The translations under genes and the position numbers were made by a program. A stretch of DNA of 64,000 bases, taken from NCBI RefSeq assembly GCF_000513895.2, contig NZ_CP165782.1, forward strand, positions 372,001 to 436,000. Reading direction: 5' to 3'. The DNA is from Ensifer sp. WSM1721. Its GTDB lineage: Bacteria; Pseudomonadota; Alphaproteobacteria; Rhizobiales; Rhizobiaceae. Below the pieces are notes generated by a model. It was not told the DNA's origin, made no database searches, and was given only the letters and a program-made list of their open reading frames with translations. This document shows, one piece after another, positions 48,275-57,933 of the stretch. Each line of letters opens with the position of its first letter. The first letter of the stretch is position 1.

Positions 48275-48739
48275 ATGCGTCTGACGAAGCAAACAAACTA
48301 CGCCGTTCGCATGCTCATGTACTGCGCTGCCAACGGCGAGAAGCTCAGCCGCATTCCTGAGATCGCCAGGGCTTACGGCGTTTCCGAACTGTTCCTGTTC
48401 AAGATCCTGCAGCCGCTGACGAAGGCGGGCCTCGTCGAAACCGTGCGCGGCCGCAATGGCGGTGTTCGCCTGCCGAGGCCGGCATCGGAGATCAGCCTTT
48501 TCGACGTCGTGAAGGTGACGGAAGACAGCTTCGCCATGGCGGAGTGCTTCGAAGCGGGCGAGATCGACTGCCCGCTGGTGGATAGCTGCGGACTCAATGC
48601 GGCCCTGCGCAAAGCGTTGGACGCCTTCTTCGAGGTGCTGCAAGGCTACACGATCGACGATCTCGTCAAGGCCCGTCCGCAGATCAACTTCCTCCTCGGC
48701 CTCGAGGAGACGACGCGCGCCCAGACCTCGGCCGCCTGA
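48275..48739 (+). CDS. rirA: Rrf2-family iron-responsive regulator RirA
   Basis: A 154-residue protein nearly identical in pattern to rhizobial RirA: MRLTKQTNYAVRMLMYCAAN, a winged helix with SELFLFKILQPLTKAGLVETV, and the Fe-S cluster cysteines Cys91, Cys99 and Cys105 (ECFEAGEIDCPLVDSCGL). It senses iron through its cluster and represses uptake genes when iron is enough. Of two adjacent ATGs, 48275 has better spacing to GGAG. Confidence 0.95.
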   Translation: MRLTKQTNYAVRMLMYCAANGEKLSRIPEIARAYGVSELFLFKILQPLTKAGLVETVRGRNGGVRLPRPASEISLFDVVKVTEDSFAMAECFEAGEIDCPLVDSCGLNAALRKALDAFFEVLQGYTIDDLVKARPQINFLLGLEETTRAQTSAA

Positions 48740-48765
48740 ACTAGCTCGGTGATCAGTATGAGATC

Positions 48766-48801
48766 GCGCGTGCAGTCGCTCTGCACGCGCGTTGTCGTTT
48801 T
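48766..48801 (+). terminator. rho-independent terminator after rirA
   Basis: Perfect 10-bp stem GCGCGTGCAG (48766-48775) with CTGCACGCGC (48781-48790), five-base loop, then GTTGTCGTTTTTT. The following 180 bp to dppA contain its promoter region; nothing else is seen there. Confidence 0.85.
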
Positions 48802-48979
48802 TTGACGAACTTGTGCAGGTCTCTACTTGTGGAAGAATTTTTCGCCTAGACAAATTTCTGAAGCGACTTATTGCATTGCGACGCCAAATGTCGTTCCATC
48901 CGTTCGTTGACCGGATGGACAATTTCATGCCGCGTCAGGAAAAATACGAGAACAAAAAACAAATCTGGGAAGCAAGCTC

Positions 48980-50575
48980 ATGAAAAAGCTCACTACGCTC
49001 TTCGCAGCGACGGCGCTCGCCACGCTGATGGCCGGCACCGCCTGGTCAAAAACATTCGTCTACTGCTCCGAAGGTTCGCCGGAAGGCTTCGACCCCGGCC
49101 TCTACACGGCTGGCACGACGTTCGACGCTGCCGCGCACACAGTCTACAACCGCCTTCTGGAATTCAAGAAGGGCACGACCGAGACCGAGCCTGGGCTCGC
49201 CGAAAGCTGGACGATTTCCGACGACGGTCTCGAATACACCTTCAAACTCCGTCCGGGCGTCAAGTTCCAAACGACGGAATTCTTCACGCCGACCCGCGAA
49301 CTCAACGCCGACGACGTGATCTTCTCTCTCGAGCGTCAGTGGAAGTCCGATCATCCGTGGCATGGCTACGTGACCGGCGGTTCCTGGGAATATTTCGCCG
49401 GCATGGGCCTGCCGGACGTTCTCGAGTCGATCGAGAAGGTCGATGACATGACGGTAAAGATCAAGCTGAAGCGCAAGGAAGCGCCGTTCCTTGCCAACCT
49501 TGCCATGCCCTTCGCTTCGATCATCTCGAAGGAATATGCCGATAAGCTGCAGGCCGAAGGCAAGATGAACCAGCTCAACCAGATGCCGCTCGGCACCGGT
49601 CCGTTTGCCTTCGTGGGCTACCAGCAGGATGCGGTCATCCGTTACAAGGCACATCCGGACTATTGGGGCGGAAAGCAGAAGATCGACGACCTGGTATTCG
49701 CGATCACCACGGATGCAGCCGTTCGCTACCAGAAGCTGCAAGCCGGCGAATGCCACCTGATGCCCTACCCGAACGCGGCCGATGTCGAGGCGATGAAAGC
49801 CGATCCGAACCTCAAGGTGATGGAACAGGCGGGGCTCAACGTCGCCTATCTCGCCTACAACACGACCCAGCCTCCCTTCGACAAGGTTGAAGTCCGCAAG
49901 GCGCTGAACAAGGCGATCAACAAGCAGGCGATCGTCGATGCCGTTTTCCAGGGACAGGCGCAGCCGGCGACGAACCCAATCCCGCCGACGATGTGGTCCT
50001 ACAACGAACAGATCGAAGACGACACTTACGAGCCGGAAGTCGCCAAGAAGATGCTCGAGGATGCCGGCGTCAAGGACCTGTCGATGAAGGTCTGGGCGAT
50101 GCCGGTTGCGCGGCCCTATATGCTGAACGCCCGTCGCGCCGCCGAGCTGATGCAGGCCGACTTCGCCAAGATCGGCGTCAAGGTCGAGATCGTCTCCTAC
50201 GAATGGGCCGAATACCTCGAGAAGTCGAAGGCCAAGGACCGCGACGGTGCGGTGATCCTCGGCTGGACGGGTGACAATGGTGATCCGGACAACTTCCTCG
50301 ACACTCTGCTCGGTTGCGACGCTGTCGGCGGCAACAACCGCGCTCAATGGTGCAACAAGGAGTTCGATGACCTGGTCACCAAGGCCAAGGAAGCGACTGA
50401 CGTTGCAGAGCGCACCAAGCTCTACGAACAGGCGCAGGTGGTCTTTAAGCGTGAAGCGCCCTGGGCAACCATCGACCACTCGCTCTCGATCGTCCCGATG
50501 CGCAAGAATGTCGAAGGCTTCGTGCAGAGCCCGCTCGGCGACTTTGCTTTCGACGGCGTTGACATTGTAGAGTAA
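48980..50575 (+). CDS. dppA: dipeptide ABC transporter, periplasmic binding protein
   Basis: A 531-residue solute-binding protein (SBP_bac_5) with signal peptide (KKLTTLFAATALATLMAGTAWS). It starts FVYCSEGSPEGFDPGLYTAGTTFDAAAHTVYNRL and ends near GDNGDPDNFLDTLLGCDAVGGNN, typical DppA text with paired Cys residues. It binds dipeptides (or haem or 5-aminolevulinate in some bacteria) for the DppBCDF permease encoded downstream. Confidence 0.93.
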   Translation: MKKLTTLFAATALATLMAGTAWSKTFVYCSEGSPEGFDPGLYTAGTTFDAAAHTVYNRLLEFKKGTTETEPGLAESWTISDDGLEYTFKLRPGVKFQTTEFFTPTRELNADDVIFSLERQWKSDHPWHGYVTGGSWEYFAGMGLPDVLESIEKVDDMTVKIKLKRKEAPFLANLAMPFASIISKEYADKLQAEGKMNQLNQMPLGTGPFAFVGYQQDAVIRYKAHPDYWGGKQKIDDLVFAITTDAAVRYQKLQAGECHLMPYPNAADVEAMKADPNLKVMEQAGLNVAYLAYNTTQPPFDKVEVRKALNKAINKQAIVDAVFQGQAQPATNPIPPTMWSYNEQIEDDTYEPEVAKKMLEDAGVKDLSMKVWAMPVARPYMLNARRAAELMQADFAKIGVKVEIVSYEWAEYLEKSKAKDRDGAVILGWTGDNGDPDNFLDTLLGCDAVGGNNRAQWCNKEFDDLVTKAKEATDVAERTKLYEQAQVVFKREAPWATIDHSLSIVPMRKNVEGFVQSPLGDFAFDGVDIVE

Positions 50576-50594
50576 TCTTATCGACTGACCCGAA

Positions 50595-50635
50595 GGGGGC
50601 GTTTGCCGTTGGGCGAGCGCCCCTCTTCCTTTTTG
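50595..50635 (+). terminator. hairpin with T-tract between dppA and dppB (partial terminator)
   Basis: GGGGCG (50596-50601) pairs with CGCCCC (50618-50623) and is followed by TCTTCCTTTTT. A leaky terminator here would give more binding protein than permease, common in ABC operons. Confidence 0.55.
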
Positions 50636-50687
50636 CCGGTGCTGCCGCTCAAGCGAGTTCGCGGCCACGACGGCATGAGGTTTGACT

Positions 50688-51692
50688 ATGTTCCGATTTC
50701 TTCTGGGGCGCTTGGCAGTGTTGATCCCGACATTCATCGGGGTCTCCATCATCGCCTTCTCCTTCATCCGCCTGCTTCCTGGCGATCCGGTGGCGCTGCT
50801 GTCCGGCGAACGGGTGATGTCGCCGGAGCGGCACGCGGAAATTTCTCACCAGCTCGGTTTCGATCGCCCGATCGTCGTGCAGTATCTTGATTATCTCTGG
50901 GGCGTTCTTCAGGGCGATTTCGGGGTATCGATCGTCACCAAGGAGCCGGTGATCGATCAGTTCCTGCAGCTCTTCCCGGCAACGGTCGAGCTCTCGCTCT
51001 GCGCCATCATCTTTGCCGTCGTGGTCGGCATCCCCGCTGGCGTCATCGCGGCAATCAAGCGCGGCTCCATCTTCGACCAGATCATCATGGGCACGGCGCT
51101 CGTCGGCTTCTCGATGCCGATCTTCTGGTGGGGCCTGCTGCTGATCATCGTCGTTTCCGGCATCTTGCAGTGGACCCCAGTCTCCGGACGCATTTCGCTG
51201 ATGTTCTTCTTCCCTTCGGTCACCGGCTTCATGCTGATCGATTCGCTGTTGTCGGGACAGGCGGGGGCGTTCCAGTCGGCCGTCAATCACCTCGTTCTGC
51301 CGACGATCGTGCTCGGGACCATTCCGCTCGCCGTCATTGCGCGCCAGACGCGCTCTGCGATGCTGGAGGTGCTTTCTGAGGATTATGTCCGAACCGCACG
51401 CGCCAAGGGGCTCCCGACTTTCCGCGTGGTCGGCATCCACGCGCTCCGCAACGCAATGATCCCGGTCGTCACCACCATCGGCCTGCAGATCGGCGTGATG
51501 CTGGCAGGCGCCATCCTGACTGAGACGATCTTCTCCTGGCCGGGCATCGGCAAATGGATGGTCGATTCAGTGTTTCGGCGCGACTATGCCGTCATCCAGG
51601 GCGGGCTGTTGATCATCGCCGGCGTCATCATGCTGGTGAACCTCGCCGTGGACCTGCTCTACGGTCTGATCAACCCTCGTATCCGGCATTGA
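50688..51692 (+). CDS. dppB: dipeptide ABC transporter permease
   Basis: A 334-residue inner-membrane permease with six hydrophobic segments. MFRFLLGRLAVLIPTFIGVSIIAFSFIRLLPGDPV is the DppB N-terminus, and the EAA-type loop EDYVRTARAKGLPTFRVVGIHALRNAMIP is present. ATG at 50688 with GAGG at seven bases; an in-frame TTG at 50682 is less likely. Confidence 0.93.
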   Translation: MFRFLLGRLAVLIPTFIGVSIIAFSFIRLLPGDPVALLSGERVMSPERHAEISHQLGFDRPIVVQYLDYLWGVLQGDFGVSIVTKEPVIDQFLQLFPATVELSLCAIIFAVVVGIPAGVIAAIKRGSIFDQIIMGTALVGFSMPIFWWGLLLIIVVSGILQWTPVSGRISLMFFFPSVTGFMLIDSLLSGQAGAFQSAVNHLVLPTIVLGTIPLAVIARQTRSAMLEVLSEDYVRTARAKGLPTFRVVGIHALRNAMIPVVTTIGLQIGVMLAGAILTETIFSWPGIGKWMVDSVFRRDYAVIQGGLLIIAGVIMLVNLAVDLLYGLINPRIRH

Positions 51693-51702
51693 GGAAGGCG
51701 AT

Positions 51703-52611
51703 ATGACCGAAGTTACCGCAACAAGCCCCATATCGACCGATCCGTCCCGCCGTGCGAGGCTCGCCGAATTCTGGTTCTATTTTTCGGAGAACCGCGGCGC
51801 CGTCATTGGTCTCTTCTTCTTCCTGTTCCTGGTCGTTCTCGCCATTTGCGCTCCGCTCGTGGCACCGCATGATCCGACCATCCAGTTCCGCGAGTCCGTG
51901 TTGCTGCCGCCGTTCTGGCAGGAAGGCGGTCGCGTCGGGTTCCTTCTCGGAACCGATGCCGTCGGCCGCGACATGCTCTCCCGCCTCATCTATGGCACGC
52001 GCTTCTCGCTGTTCGTCGGCGTTATCGTGACCACCTTGTCTCTGACCGGCGGCATCCTCGTCGGGGTGATTGCCGGCTATTTCCGCGGGTGGGTCGACAC
52101 CGTCATCATGCGGATCATGGACATCATCTTGGCCTTCCCGTCGCTCTTGCTGGCGCTCGTCCTCGTGGCGGTGCTTGGGCCGGGGCTCACCAATGCGATG
52201 ATCGCGATCGCCCTCGTTTTCCAGCCACACTTCGTTCGCCTGACGCGAGCGGCGGTAATGACGGAAAAGACGCGCGATTACGTCGTGGCGGCAAAGGTCG
52301 CCGGAGCCGGCCACCTGAGGCTGATGTTCAAGACCATCCTGCCGAACTGCATGGCGCCACTCATCGTTCAGGCGACGCTGTCCTTTTCGAACGCGATCCT
52401 CGATGCCGCGGCTCTCGGCTTCCTCGGCATGGGCGCGCAGCCGCCGACGCCGGAATGGGGAACGATGCTGGCAGAAGCACGCGAATTCATTTTGCGTGCC
52501 TGGTGGGTCGTCACGCTCCCCGGTCTCGCTATCCTCGCGACCGTTCTCGCAATCAACCTGATGGGCGATGGCCTGCGCGATGCTCTCGACCCCAAGCTGA
52601 AGAGATCCTGA
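51703..52611 (+). CDS. dppC: dipeptide ABC transporter permease
   Basis: A 302-residue permease with one N-terminal segment (GAVIGLFFFLFLVVLAICAPLVAP), periplasmic text (LGTDAVGRDMLSRLIYGTRFSL) and the EAA loop RDYVVAAKVAGAGHLRLMFKTILPN. Pairs with DppB to form the channel. Confidence 0.93.
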   Translation: MTEVTATSPISTDPSRRARLAEFWFYFSENRGAVIGLFFFLFLVVLAICAPLVAPHDPTIQFRESVLLPPFWQEGGRVGFLLGTDAVGRDMLSRLIYGTRFSLFVGVIVTTLSLTGGILVGVIAGYFRGWVDTVIMRIMDIILAFPSLLLALVLVAVLGPGLTNAMIAIALVFQPHFVRLTRAAVMTEKTRDYVVAAKVAGAGHLRLMFKTILPNCMAPLIVQATLSFSNAILDAAALGFLGMGAQPPTPEWGTMLAEAREFILRAWWVVTLPGLAILATVLAINLMGDGLRDALDPKLKRS

Positions 52612-52612
52612 C

Positions 52613-53467
52613 ATGGCGCTTCTCGAAATCGAAAATCTCGTCGTCGAGTTCCAGACCGCAACAGGGCCGTTCCGGGCCGTCGATGGCGTCTCACTTAAGG
52701 TCGATGAGGGCGAGGTCCTGGCGATCGTCGGAGAATCGGGATCGGGCAAATCCGTGTCCATGCTCGCCGCGATGGGGCTTCTGCCTTGGACGGCGACGGT
52801 GACGGCGGACAAGCTCACCTTCAACGGGCGGGATCTCTTGAAAATGTCGTCGGCCGACCGCCGCAAGATCATCGGCAAGGATGTCGCGATGATCTTCCAG
52901 GAACCGATCGCAAGCCTCAATCCCTGCTTCACCGTCGGGTTCCAGATAGAGGAAGTGCTGCGCATTCATATGGGCCTCGACCGGGCGGCACGGCGCAAGC
53001 GCGCGATCGGGCTTTTCGAGGCCGTCGGCATTCCCGATCCGGCCGAGCGCCTCGGCCATTTTCCGCATCAGATGTCGGGCGGACAGTGCCAGCGCGTTAT
53101 GATCGCCATTGCCCTTGCCTGCAATCCGAAGCTGCTCATTGCGGATGAGCCAACGACCGCGCTCGATGTGACGATCCAGAAGCAGATTCTCGACCTTCTG
53201 ATGAAACTGCAGCGGGAATACCGCATGGGCCTGATCATGATCACGCACAATATGGGCGTGGTCGCGGAAACGGCGGATCGCGTCATCGTTCAATACAAGG
53301 GCCGCAAGATCGAGGAGGCGGATGTGCTGTCGCTCTTCGAATCGCCGAAGAGCAACTACACGCGAGCGCTTCTCGCAGCCCTGCCGGAGAATGCGACCGG
53401 TGACCGCCTGCCGACAATCTCCGAACTTTTCAAGGACCAGCAGATGCTCGAGGGAGCCGCTCGATGA
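52613..53467 (+). CDS. dppD: dipeptide ABC transporter ATPase
   Basis: A 284-residue ABC ATPase: Walker A GESGSGKS near residue 38, signature [19 protein letters not shown], Walker [15 protein letters not shown]. The C-terminal [11 protein letters not shown] is the oligopeptide-type tail. One base after dppC. Confidence 0.94.
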   Translation: MALLEIENLVVEFQTATGPFRAVDGVSLKVDEGEVLAIVGESGSGKSVSMLAAMGLLPWTATVTADKLTFNGRDLLKMSSADRRKIIGKDVAMIFQEPIASLNPCFTVGFQIEEVLRIHMGLDRAARRKRAIGLFEAVGIPDPAERLGHFPHQMSGGQCQRVMIAIALACNPKLLIADEPTTALDVTIQKQILDLLMKLQREYRMGLIMITHNMGVVAETADRVIVQYKGRKIEEADVLSLFESPKSNYTRALLAALPENATGDRLPTISELFKDQQMLEGAAR

Positions 53468-54291
53468 CCCACGTTCTCGAAGCTCGCAACCTGGTGCGCG
53501 ACTACCACATTCCCGGCAACCTGTTCCGCAAGGCGCGCACCGTTCATGCGCTGAAGGGCGTCAGCTTCACGGTCGACGAGGGCAAGACACTCGCGATCGT
53601 CGGCGAGAGCGGCTGCGGCAAGTCGACCCTCGGGCGTATCATCACGCTCATCGACCCAGCGACCGCGGGAGAGCTGTTGATCGATGGTCGGAAAGTTGAC
53701 ATGGCCCGCGAGGGGCTGACGCCGGAGATGCGCCGCAAGGTGCAGATCGTCTTCCAGAATCCCTATGGTTCCCTCAATCCGCGCCAGAAGATCGGCGATA
53801 TCCTCGCCGAGCCGCTCGTCATCAACACCAAAATACCGGCGAGCGAGCGCCGCGACCGGGCGATGACGATGCTGAAGAAGGTGGGCCTGGAGGAGAAGCA
53901 CTACAACCGCTATCCGCACATGTTCTCCGGCGGTCAGCGCCAGCGCATCGCCATCGCGCGCGCTCTGATGCTGAACCCGAAGCTCCTGGTGCTGGACGAG
54001 CCCGTTTCGGCGCTCGATCTTTCCGTCCAGGCGCAGGTCCTGAACCTGCTCGCCGATCTTCAGGATGAATTCAAGCTTACCTATGTCTTCATCAGTCACG
54101 ACCTGTCGGTGGTGCGTTACATCGCTGATGACGTCATGGTGATGTATTACGGTGAGGCCGTCGAGTATGGCAGCCGGGACGAGGTGTTTTCCAACCCACA
54201 GCACAGCTATACCAAGACCTTGTTCGCTGCTACGCCGCGGGCAGACGTCGCCAGCATCAAGGCCCGGCTTGCCCGGAAGAATGCCGCGTGA
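53464..54291 (+). CDS. dppF: dipeptide ABC transporter ATPase
   Basis: A 275-residue ABC ATPase: Walker A GESGCGKST, signature FSGGQRQRIAIARALMLNP, Walker B LLVLDEPVSALDLS, and tail HSYTKTLFAATPR. It overlaps dppD by four bases and completes the operon. Confidence 0.94.
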   Translation: MTHVLEARNLVRDYHIPGNLFRKARTVHALKGVSFTVDEGKTLAIVGESGCGKSTLGRIITLIDPATAGELLIDGRKVDMAREGLTPEMRRKVQIVFQNPYGSLNPRQKIGDILAEPLVINTKIPASERRDRAMTMLKKVGLEEKHYNRYPHMFSGGQRQRIAIARALMLNPKLLVLDEPVSALDLSVQAQVLNLLADLQDEFKLTYVFISHDLSVVRYIADDVMVMYYGEAVEYGSRDEVFSNPQHSYTKTLFAATPRADVASIKARLARKNAA

Positions 54292-54304
54292 GCGGCTCAG
54301 GCTT

Positions 54305-54332
54305 CTGCCGTCCGGTCTCCGCCGGACGGCAG
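54305..54332 (+). terminator. hairpin after dppF
   Basis: A perfect 10-bp stem CTGCCGTCCG (54305-54314) with CGGACGGCAG (54323-54332), 14 bp after dppF. It lacks a T-tract, so it may be a weak terminator or an mRNA-stabilising end. Confidence 0.5.
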
Positions 54333-54475
54333 GGCCGCCCTTCTGCAACCGACATTGACCCTCACGTGCGGCTTATTGGAGTTCTCACCGTAGTCGTGTA
54401 GAGCTTCCTCGCCGCCAATGAACTTGGCGCAGCCAGCCGCTATCGCCGGCAAATTCTGTTAGGCTCAACACCAGG

Positions 54476-54829
54476 ATGACGATTATGGAAATCAAGCGCT
54501 TTGAAACCGGCCCGCGGATGAGCCAGGCCGTGGTCTACAACAACACGGTCTATCTGGCCGGCCAGGTGGGCAATGCCGGCGACGACGTCGTCACCCAGAC
54601 GAAGCAGGCGCTGGCGGAGGTCGATCGTCTGCTCGCGCTCGCCGGCACCGACAAGACGCGCATCCTCTCCGCGACGATCTGGCTCGCCGATATGGCCGAC
54701 TTCGCCAAGATGAATTCCGTCTGGGACGCCTGGGTGCCCCAAGGGCGCACGCCCGCCCGAGCGACCGGCGAAGCAAAGCTCGCAACACCGGAATATCTCG
54801 TCGAAGTCATCGTGACGGCCGCCGTCTAG
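54476..54829 (+). CDS. RidA-family (YjgF/YER057c) protein
   Basis: A 117-residue protein: VVYNNTVYLAGQVGN, TKQALAEVDRLLALAGTDKTRILSATIWLADMADFAKMN and GRTPARATGEAKLATPEYLVEV. RidA proteins hydrolyse reactive enamine/imine intermediates; this one has an Ala-Arg-Ala context at the position of the catalytic Arg region. Start may also be ATG 54485 with better AGGA spacing. Confidence 0.85.
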   Translation: MTIMEIKRFETGPRMSQAVVYNNTVYLAGQVGNAGDDVVTQTKQALAEVDRLLALAGTDKTRILSATIWLADMADFAKMNSVWDAWVPQGRTPARATGEAKLATPEYLVEVIVTAAV

Positions 54830-54970
54830 ATCGCGATGATTGGGCCGAATCGGCCACCTCCTCATCTCGCTCTGAGCCGTTGCGCTCAGGCCTTTTGAGG
54901 CAGCGCAGAGCGAGCCTTCTCGTTCACGCCGCCGGTCGAAACGCCGGCGGCGTTCTGCTGTCGTAGTGCA

Positions 54971-54996
54971 GGAACGATTCCCCCCGGTAGAGCGTT
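54971..54996 (+). promoter_or_regulatory. RpoE2/EcfG-type promoter
   Basis: GGAAC (54971-54975), 17-bp spacer, CGTT (54993-54996): the general stress response promoter pattern of S. meliloti RpoE2. The small membrane protein gene starts 27 bp downstream of the -10. Confidence 0.7.
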
Positions 54997-55022
54997 TATC
55001 GGTCGCACTTGGAGGATGAAAC

Positions 55023-55193
55023 ATGCTCTACTGGCTGCCGCGGCTTTGCGTCTTGGTGCTTGCTGCGGTGGTGGTCGGTCTGGGCCTTTTCCCGCAGACG
55101 TCGGAAGGCGTGGCATTCACATTGCTGATGATCCTTGTGGGGTTGGGATTGCTTTCCGTCACGCTCCACATATTCCCGCCCGAGAAACATTGA
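55023..55193 (+). CDS. small two-span membrane protein
   Basis: A 56-residue protein (MLYWLPRLCVLVLAAVVVGL ... ending IFPPEKH) with two hydrophobic segments. It has an excellent site (GGAGG) and a stress promoter upstream. Likely a stress-induced inner-membrane protein; no family recognised. Confidence 0.7.
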   Translation: MLYWLPRLCVLVLAAVVVGLGLFPQTSEGVAFTLLMILVGLGLLSVTLHIFPPEKH

Positions 55194-55284
55194 GCAGGAG
55201 GCGCGACGCGGCCTACCGATGCGCGGCGCGTCCCGCGTGCGTGTCGCGTCCGAGGCGGAGGGACCATCCGAAAGGTAGGTGCCG

Positions 55285-56409
55285 ATGGACATAGCGAGGC
55301 GACCAACGGTTGACCGCAGACGCAAGCGCGAGGCGGAGAGGGAAATCGCCCTGGCGGAGGCATCGAAGCCGCGCAAACGCGATGGCGCCGACCCGCTGCT
55401 CACCTGGAGCATCGTCGGGCTGTTCGTCATTGCCTTGTCGGCAGCCGTTTACGCGATGGAAGCGATCCTGATGCCGATCGCCTTTGCGGTCATCATCGGT
55501 ATTGTTCTCGGCAGGGCAGCCGACGAATTGGAGCGGTTCGGTCTTCCCCCGATATTCGGCGGCCTGTTGCTGGCCTTCTTCTTCGTGGTGGGTCTTTTGT
55601 CCCTGATAAATGCTCTGCTCGGCCCGGTGACGGACGTCGCACGCGAGGCGCCGCGGCTCGCCCAAGGTCTTATGGAGCGGATACTGCCATATCTGAAACG
55701 TTTTGAATGGCTGGACATAGCGCTTGCTCGCGGTAACGGTGAGGAAGCGCTTGCGGACGCTATCGTCAAGAATGCGGGGCCGCTGCTTGGGGCGGTCGCG
55801 GCAAGCCTCACGCCGGCTCTGGTCCAGACATTGATCTTCCTTGCTGCGCTTGTCCTGTTTCTGCTTGGCCGTGTCCAGTTGCGCAGCACTATCATTCTTG
55901 CCTTTGCCAGCCGCGATGGTCGCTTGAGCGCGATCAGGATCATGAACGCGCTCGAAGACGCGCTTGCGCGCTATTTCTCGACGGCCAGCCTCATCTACCT
56001 GGCGCTCGGCGCGTTGACCATGGTGATCGCGCTGATCGGAGGACTGGCGGTGCCGCCGCTTTGGGGCCTCTTCGCTTTTGTTTCGAGTTTCATTCCCTAT
56101 CTCGGCGTCACCTTCATGACTCTGTCATTGCTCGTTGCCGGATTGATGACGCACGACGCGCTGCTCTTTGCGCTCGCGCCGGCTGTCGCCTTCTTCTTCG
56201 TTCATCTCGCCATGGAAAACCTGCTGGTGCCGGCGGTCCTTGGCCACCGCTTCGCCATCAACCCCTTTCTGGTTTTCGTCGCGATCATATTCTGGACGTG
56301 GATGTGGGGTGCCGTCGGGGCGATACTCGCTTTTCCCCTTTCGCTGATCGCAATGACCATTTTCGAGCAGGTGGTCGAGGCCCCGGCGGAACGGCAGTTG
56401 CCCGGCTGA
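55285..56409 (+). CDS. AI-2E family transporter
   Basis: A 374-residue polytopic protein with eight hydrophobic segments. ILMPIAFAVIIGIVLGRAADELERFG and the C-terminal FIPYLGVTFMTLSLL, FFFVHLAMENLLVPAVLGHRFAINPFLVFVAIIFWTWMWGAVGAILAFPLSLIAMTI are family-typical. Substrate unknown; the TqsA name does not imply autoinducer export here. ATG at 55285; an in-frame GTG at 55279 is possible. Confidence 0.88.
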   Translation: MDIARRPTVDRRRKREAEREIALAEASKPRKRDGADPLLTWSIVGLFVIALSAAVYAMEAILMPIAFAVIIGIVLGRAADELERFGLPPIFGGLLLAFFFVVGLLSLINALLGPVTDVAREAPRLAQGLMERILPYLKRFEWLDIALARGNGEEALADAIVKNAGPLLGAVAASLTPALVQTLIFLAALVLFLLGRVQLRSTIILAFASRDGRLSAIRIMNALEDALARYFSTASLIYLALGALTMVIALIGGLAVPPLWGLFAFVSSFIPYLGVTFMTLSLLVAGLMTHDALLFALAPAVAFFFVHLAMENLLVPAVLGHRFAINPFLVFVAIIFWTWMWGAVGAILAFPLSLIAMTIFEQVVEAPAERQLPG

Positions 56410-56431
56410 CGCCGGAAAGCGCAAACGGTGG

Positions 56432-56536
56432 CTACAGTGCCGTGCGTCTTCTCACGCACAAAGGACGCTGTGGCACTTCGAATTGCTGCATGTTTTTGTT
56501 CTCAAATCGGCTACGATTTAAGGAAACATGCAGTAG
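56432..56536 (-). repeat. RIME-like element, copy 2 (inverted)
   Basis: Reverse orientation relative to copy 1: begins CTACAGTGCCGTGCGTC and ends GGAAACATGCAGTAG. It fills most of the gap between the convergent AI-2E and response-regulator genes. Confidence 0.8.
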
Positions 56537-56563
56537 GGCGCGATAAGGAAGAGGGGGGCCTTA

Positions 56564-57358
56564 TCAGCCTCCCGCGTGCGCCTCTTCGTTAAAGAAGAGA
56601 GCCTGGCTGATCAGCGCTTTCACCGTTTCCGGGTTGAAGGGCTTGGTCACCAGGAAAGCGGGTTCCGGCTTCTTGCCGGTCAGGAGCCGCTCCGGAAAAG
56701 CGGTGATGAAGATGACGGGAACGGCCGCCTGCGTGAGAATGTCGTTGACGGCGTCGATGCCGGAACTGCCGTCGGCAAGCTGGATGTCGGCGAGAATCAT
56801 CTTTGGCGATGTTGCGCGGTAGAGATCGAGCGCTTCGGAGCGCGTGCGCGCAATCCCGGTCACCCGGTGCCCGAGGCTCCTCACCATGTCCTCGATGTCC
56901 ATCGCGATCAGCGGTTCATCTTCGATGATCAATACGTCGGTTGCCACCTGGCGCGAAATCTCCTCCGAGGCGCTGGCGAGCAGTTTGGAGAAGGCGCCTT
57001 GATCGAGCCCCATGATTTCGGCGGCTTCGCCGGTCGAGAATCCCTCGAGCGCAACGAGCAGAAATGCCTGCCGTCGTGGCGGCGCCATGATCGCCAGGTT
57101 GGCCGCAGCCCTCTGCTCCCAAGCAAACGGCGATGTGAACTGCGACAAGTCCACCTTCAGCTTGCCGAAGAGGGAACAGAAAAGCTTGTAGAGAGCGATG
57201 CGATCGCTGGAGGCGGCCGGAAAGAGCCCGATGTCGTCGATCAGCGCTTCCAGCACCGCCGCGACATAGGCATCGCCGGCCGCCTGCGAGCCGGTCACGG
57301 AGCGGGCATAGCGGCGCAGATAGGGCAGGTGGGGCGCAATCCTCGTGGAAAGTGACAT
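56564..57358 (-). CDS. rsiB2: PhyR-type general stress response regulator
   Basis: A 264-residue anti-anti-sigma factor. Residues about 1-135 are a sigma-like (ECF) domain (LPYLRRYARSVTGSQAAGDAYVAAVLEAL, GFSTGEAAEIMGLDQGAFSKLLA). Residues about 140-264 are a receiver (VLIIEDEPLIAMDIEDMVRSLGH, phospho-acceptor Asp in MILADIQLADG, FITAFPE, KPF). Once phosphorylated it captures NepR and frees the sigma factor. The locus order suggests RsiB2 of S. meliloti; the symbol rests on synteny. Confidence 0.9.
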   Translation of the reverse strand: MSLSTRIAPHLPYLRRYARSVTGSQAAGDAYVAAVLEALIDDIGLFPAASSDRIALYKLFCSLFGKLKVDLSQFTSPFAWEQRAAANLAIMAPPRRQAFLLVALEGFSTGEAAEIMGLDQGAFSKLLASASEEISRQVATDVLIIEDEPLIAMDIEDMVRSLGHRVTGIARTRSEALDLYRATSPKMILADIQLADGSSGIDAVNDILTQAAVPVIFITAFPERLLTGKKPEPAFLVTKPFNPETVKALISQALFFNEEAHAGG

Positions 57359-57540
57359 TTAGGCCTTCCTAAACTATTGTGCGTGTCGTCTCGTGCTGCT
57401 GAAGGTGCATGCAGCAGGATACGTCAAAGTTTTGAGCACGTCTTTTGGATTATGGAAATCCTCGAATATCGGATGACGGAAAATGGATTGAGAGCGGCCG
57501 GGAGCGCGGGTGTCGGGTCTCCGCCGCACGGAAGCGGAAA

Positions 57541-57726
57541 ATGAATGAAACCTCCAGTGGACGCAGAGCGCGAGGCGCATCCGCCGGCCGCGCCGAAAAA
57601 ACAGATCCCCACACGCAAATTGCTTCGAAGTTGAAGGCGCTTTATCAGGCGGTGGAGAGCGAGCCTGTGCCGCAGCATTTTATCGACCTCCTGCAGCGCC
57701 TCGATGAGGCCGAGAAGCGACGATAG
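57541..57726 (+). CDS. rsiA2: NepR-family anti-sigma factor
   Basis: A 61-residue protein with the NepR core IASKLKALYQAVESEPVPQHFIDLLQRLDEAE. It binds the EcfG/RpoE2 sigma factor until PhyR takes it away. It is divergent from the PhyR gene, but no ECF sigma gene follows. ATG at 57541. The 207 bp after it, to 57934, hold no ORF I trust. Confidence 0.88.
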   Translation: MNETSSGRRARGASAGRAEKTDPHTQIASKLKALYQAVESEPVPQHFIDLLQRLDEAEKRR

Positions 57727-57933
57727 CGCGGCTGAAATACCCCATGTGGCGCCGATATCCGCCGCCTTTCCTGCAAATGCATGGGCATGGACCGTCGCGG
57801 GTGTGAAGGCAGCACGCACCCCGGTCAGGAGCGACAGTGATCGCGAACGCGTCGAGATCAGCTCCCTCCGGAGTCCGTGACCCGAGCTACCGTAACCGGG
57901 TCGATGCCGCTTCCGCGTTAGCCACGCCCGCAA

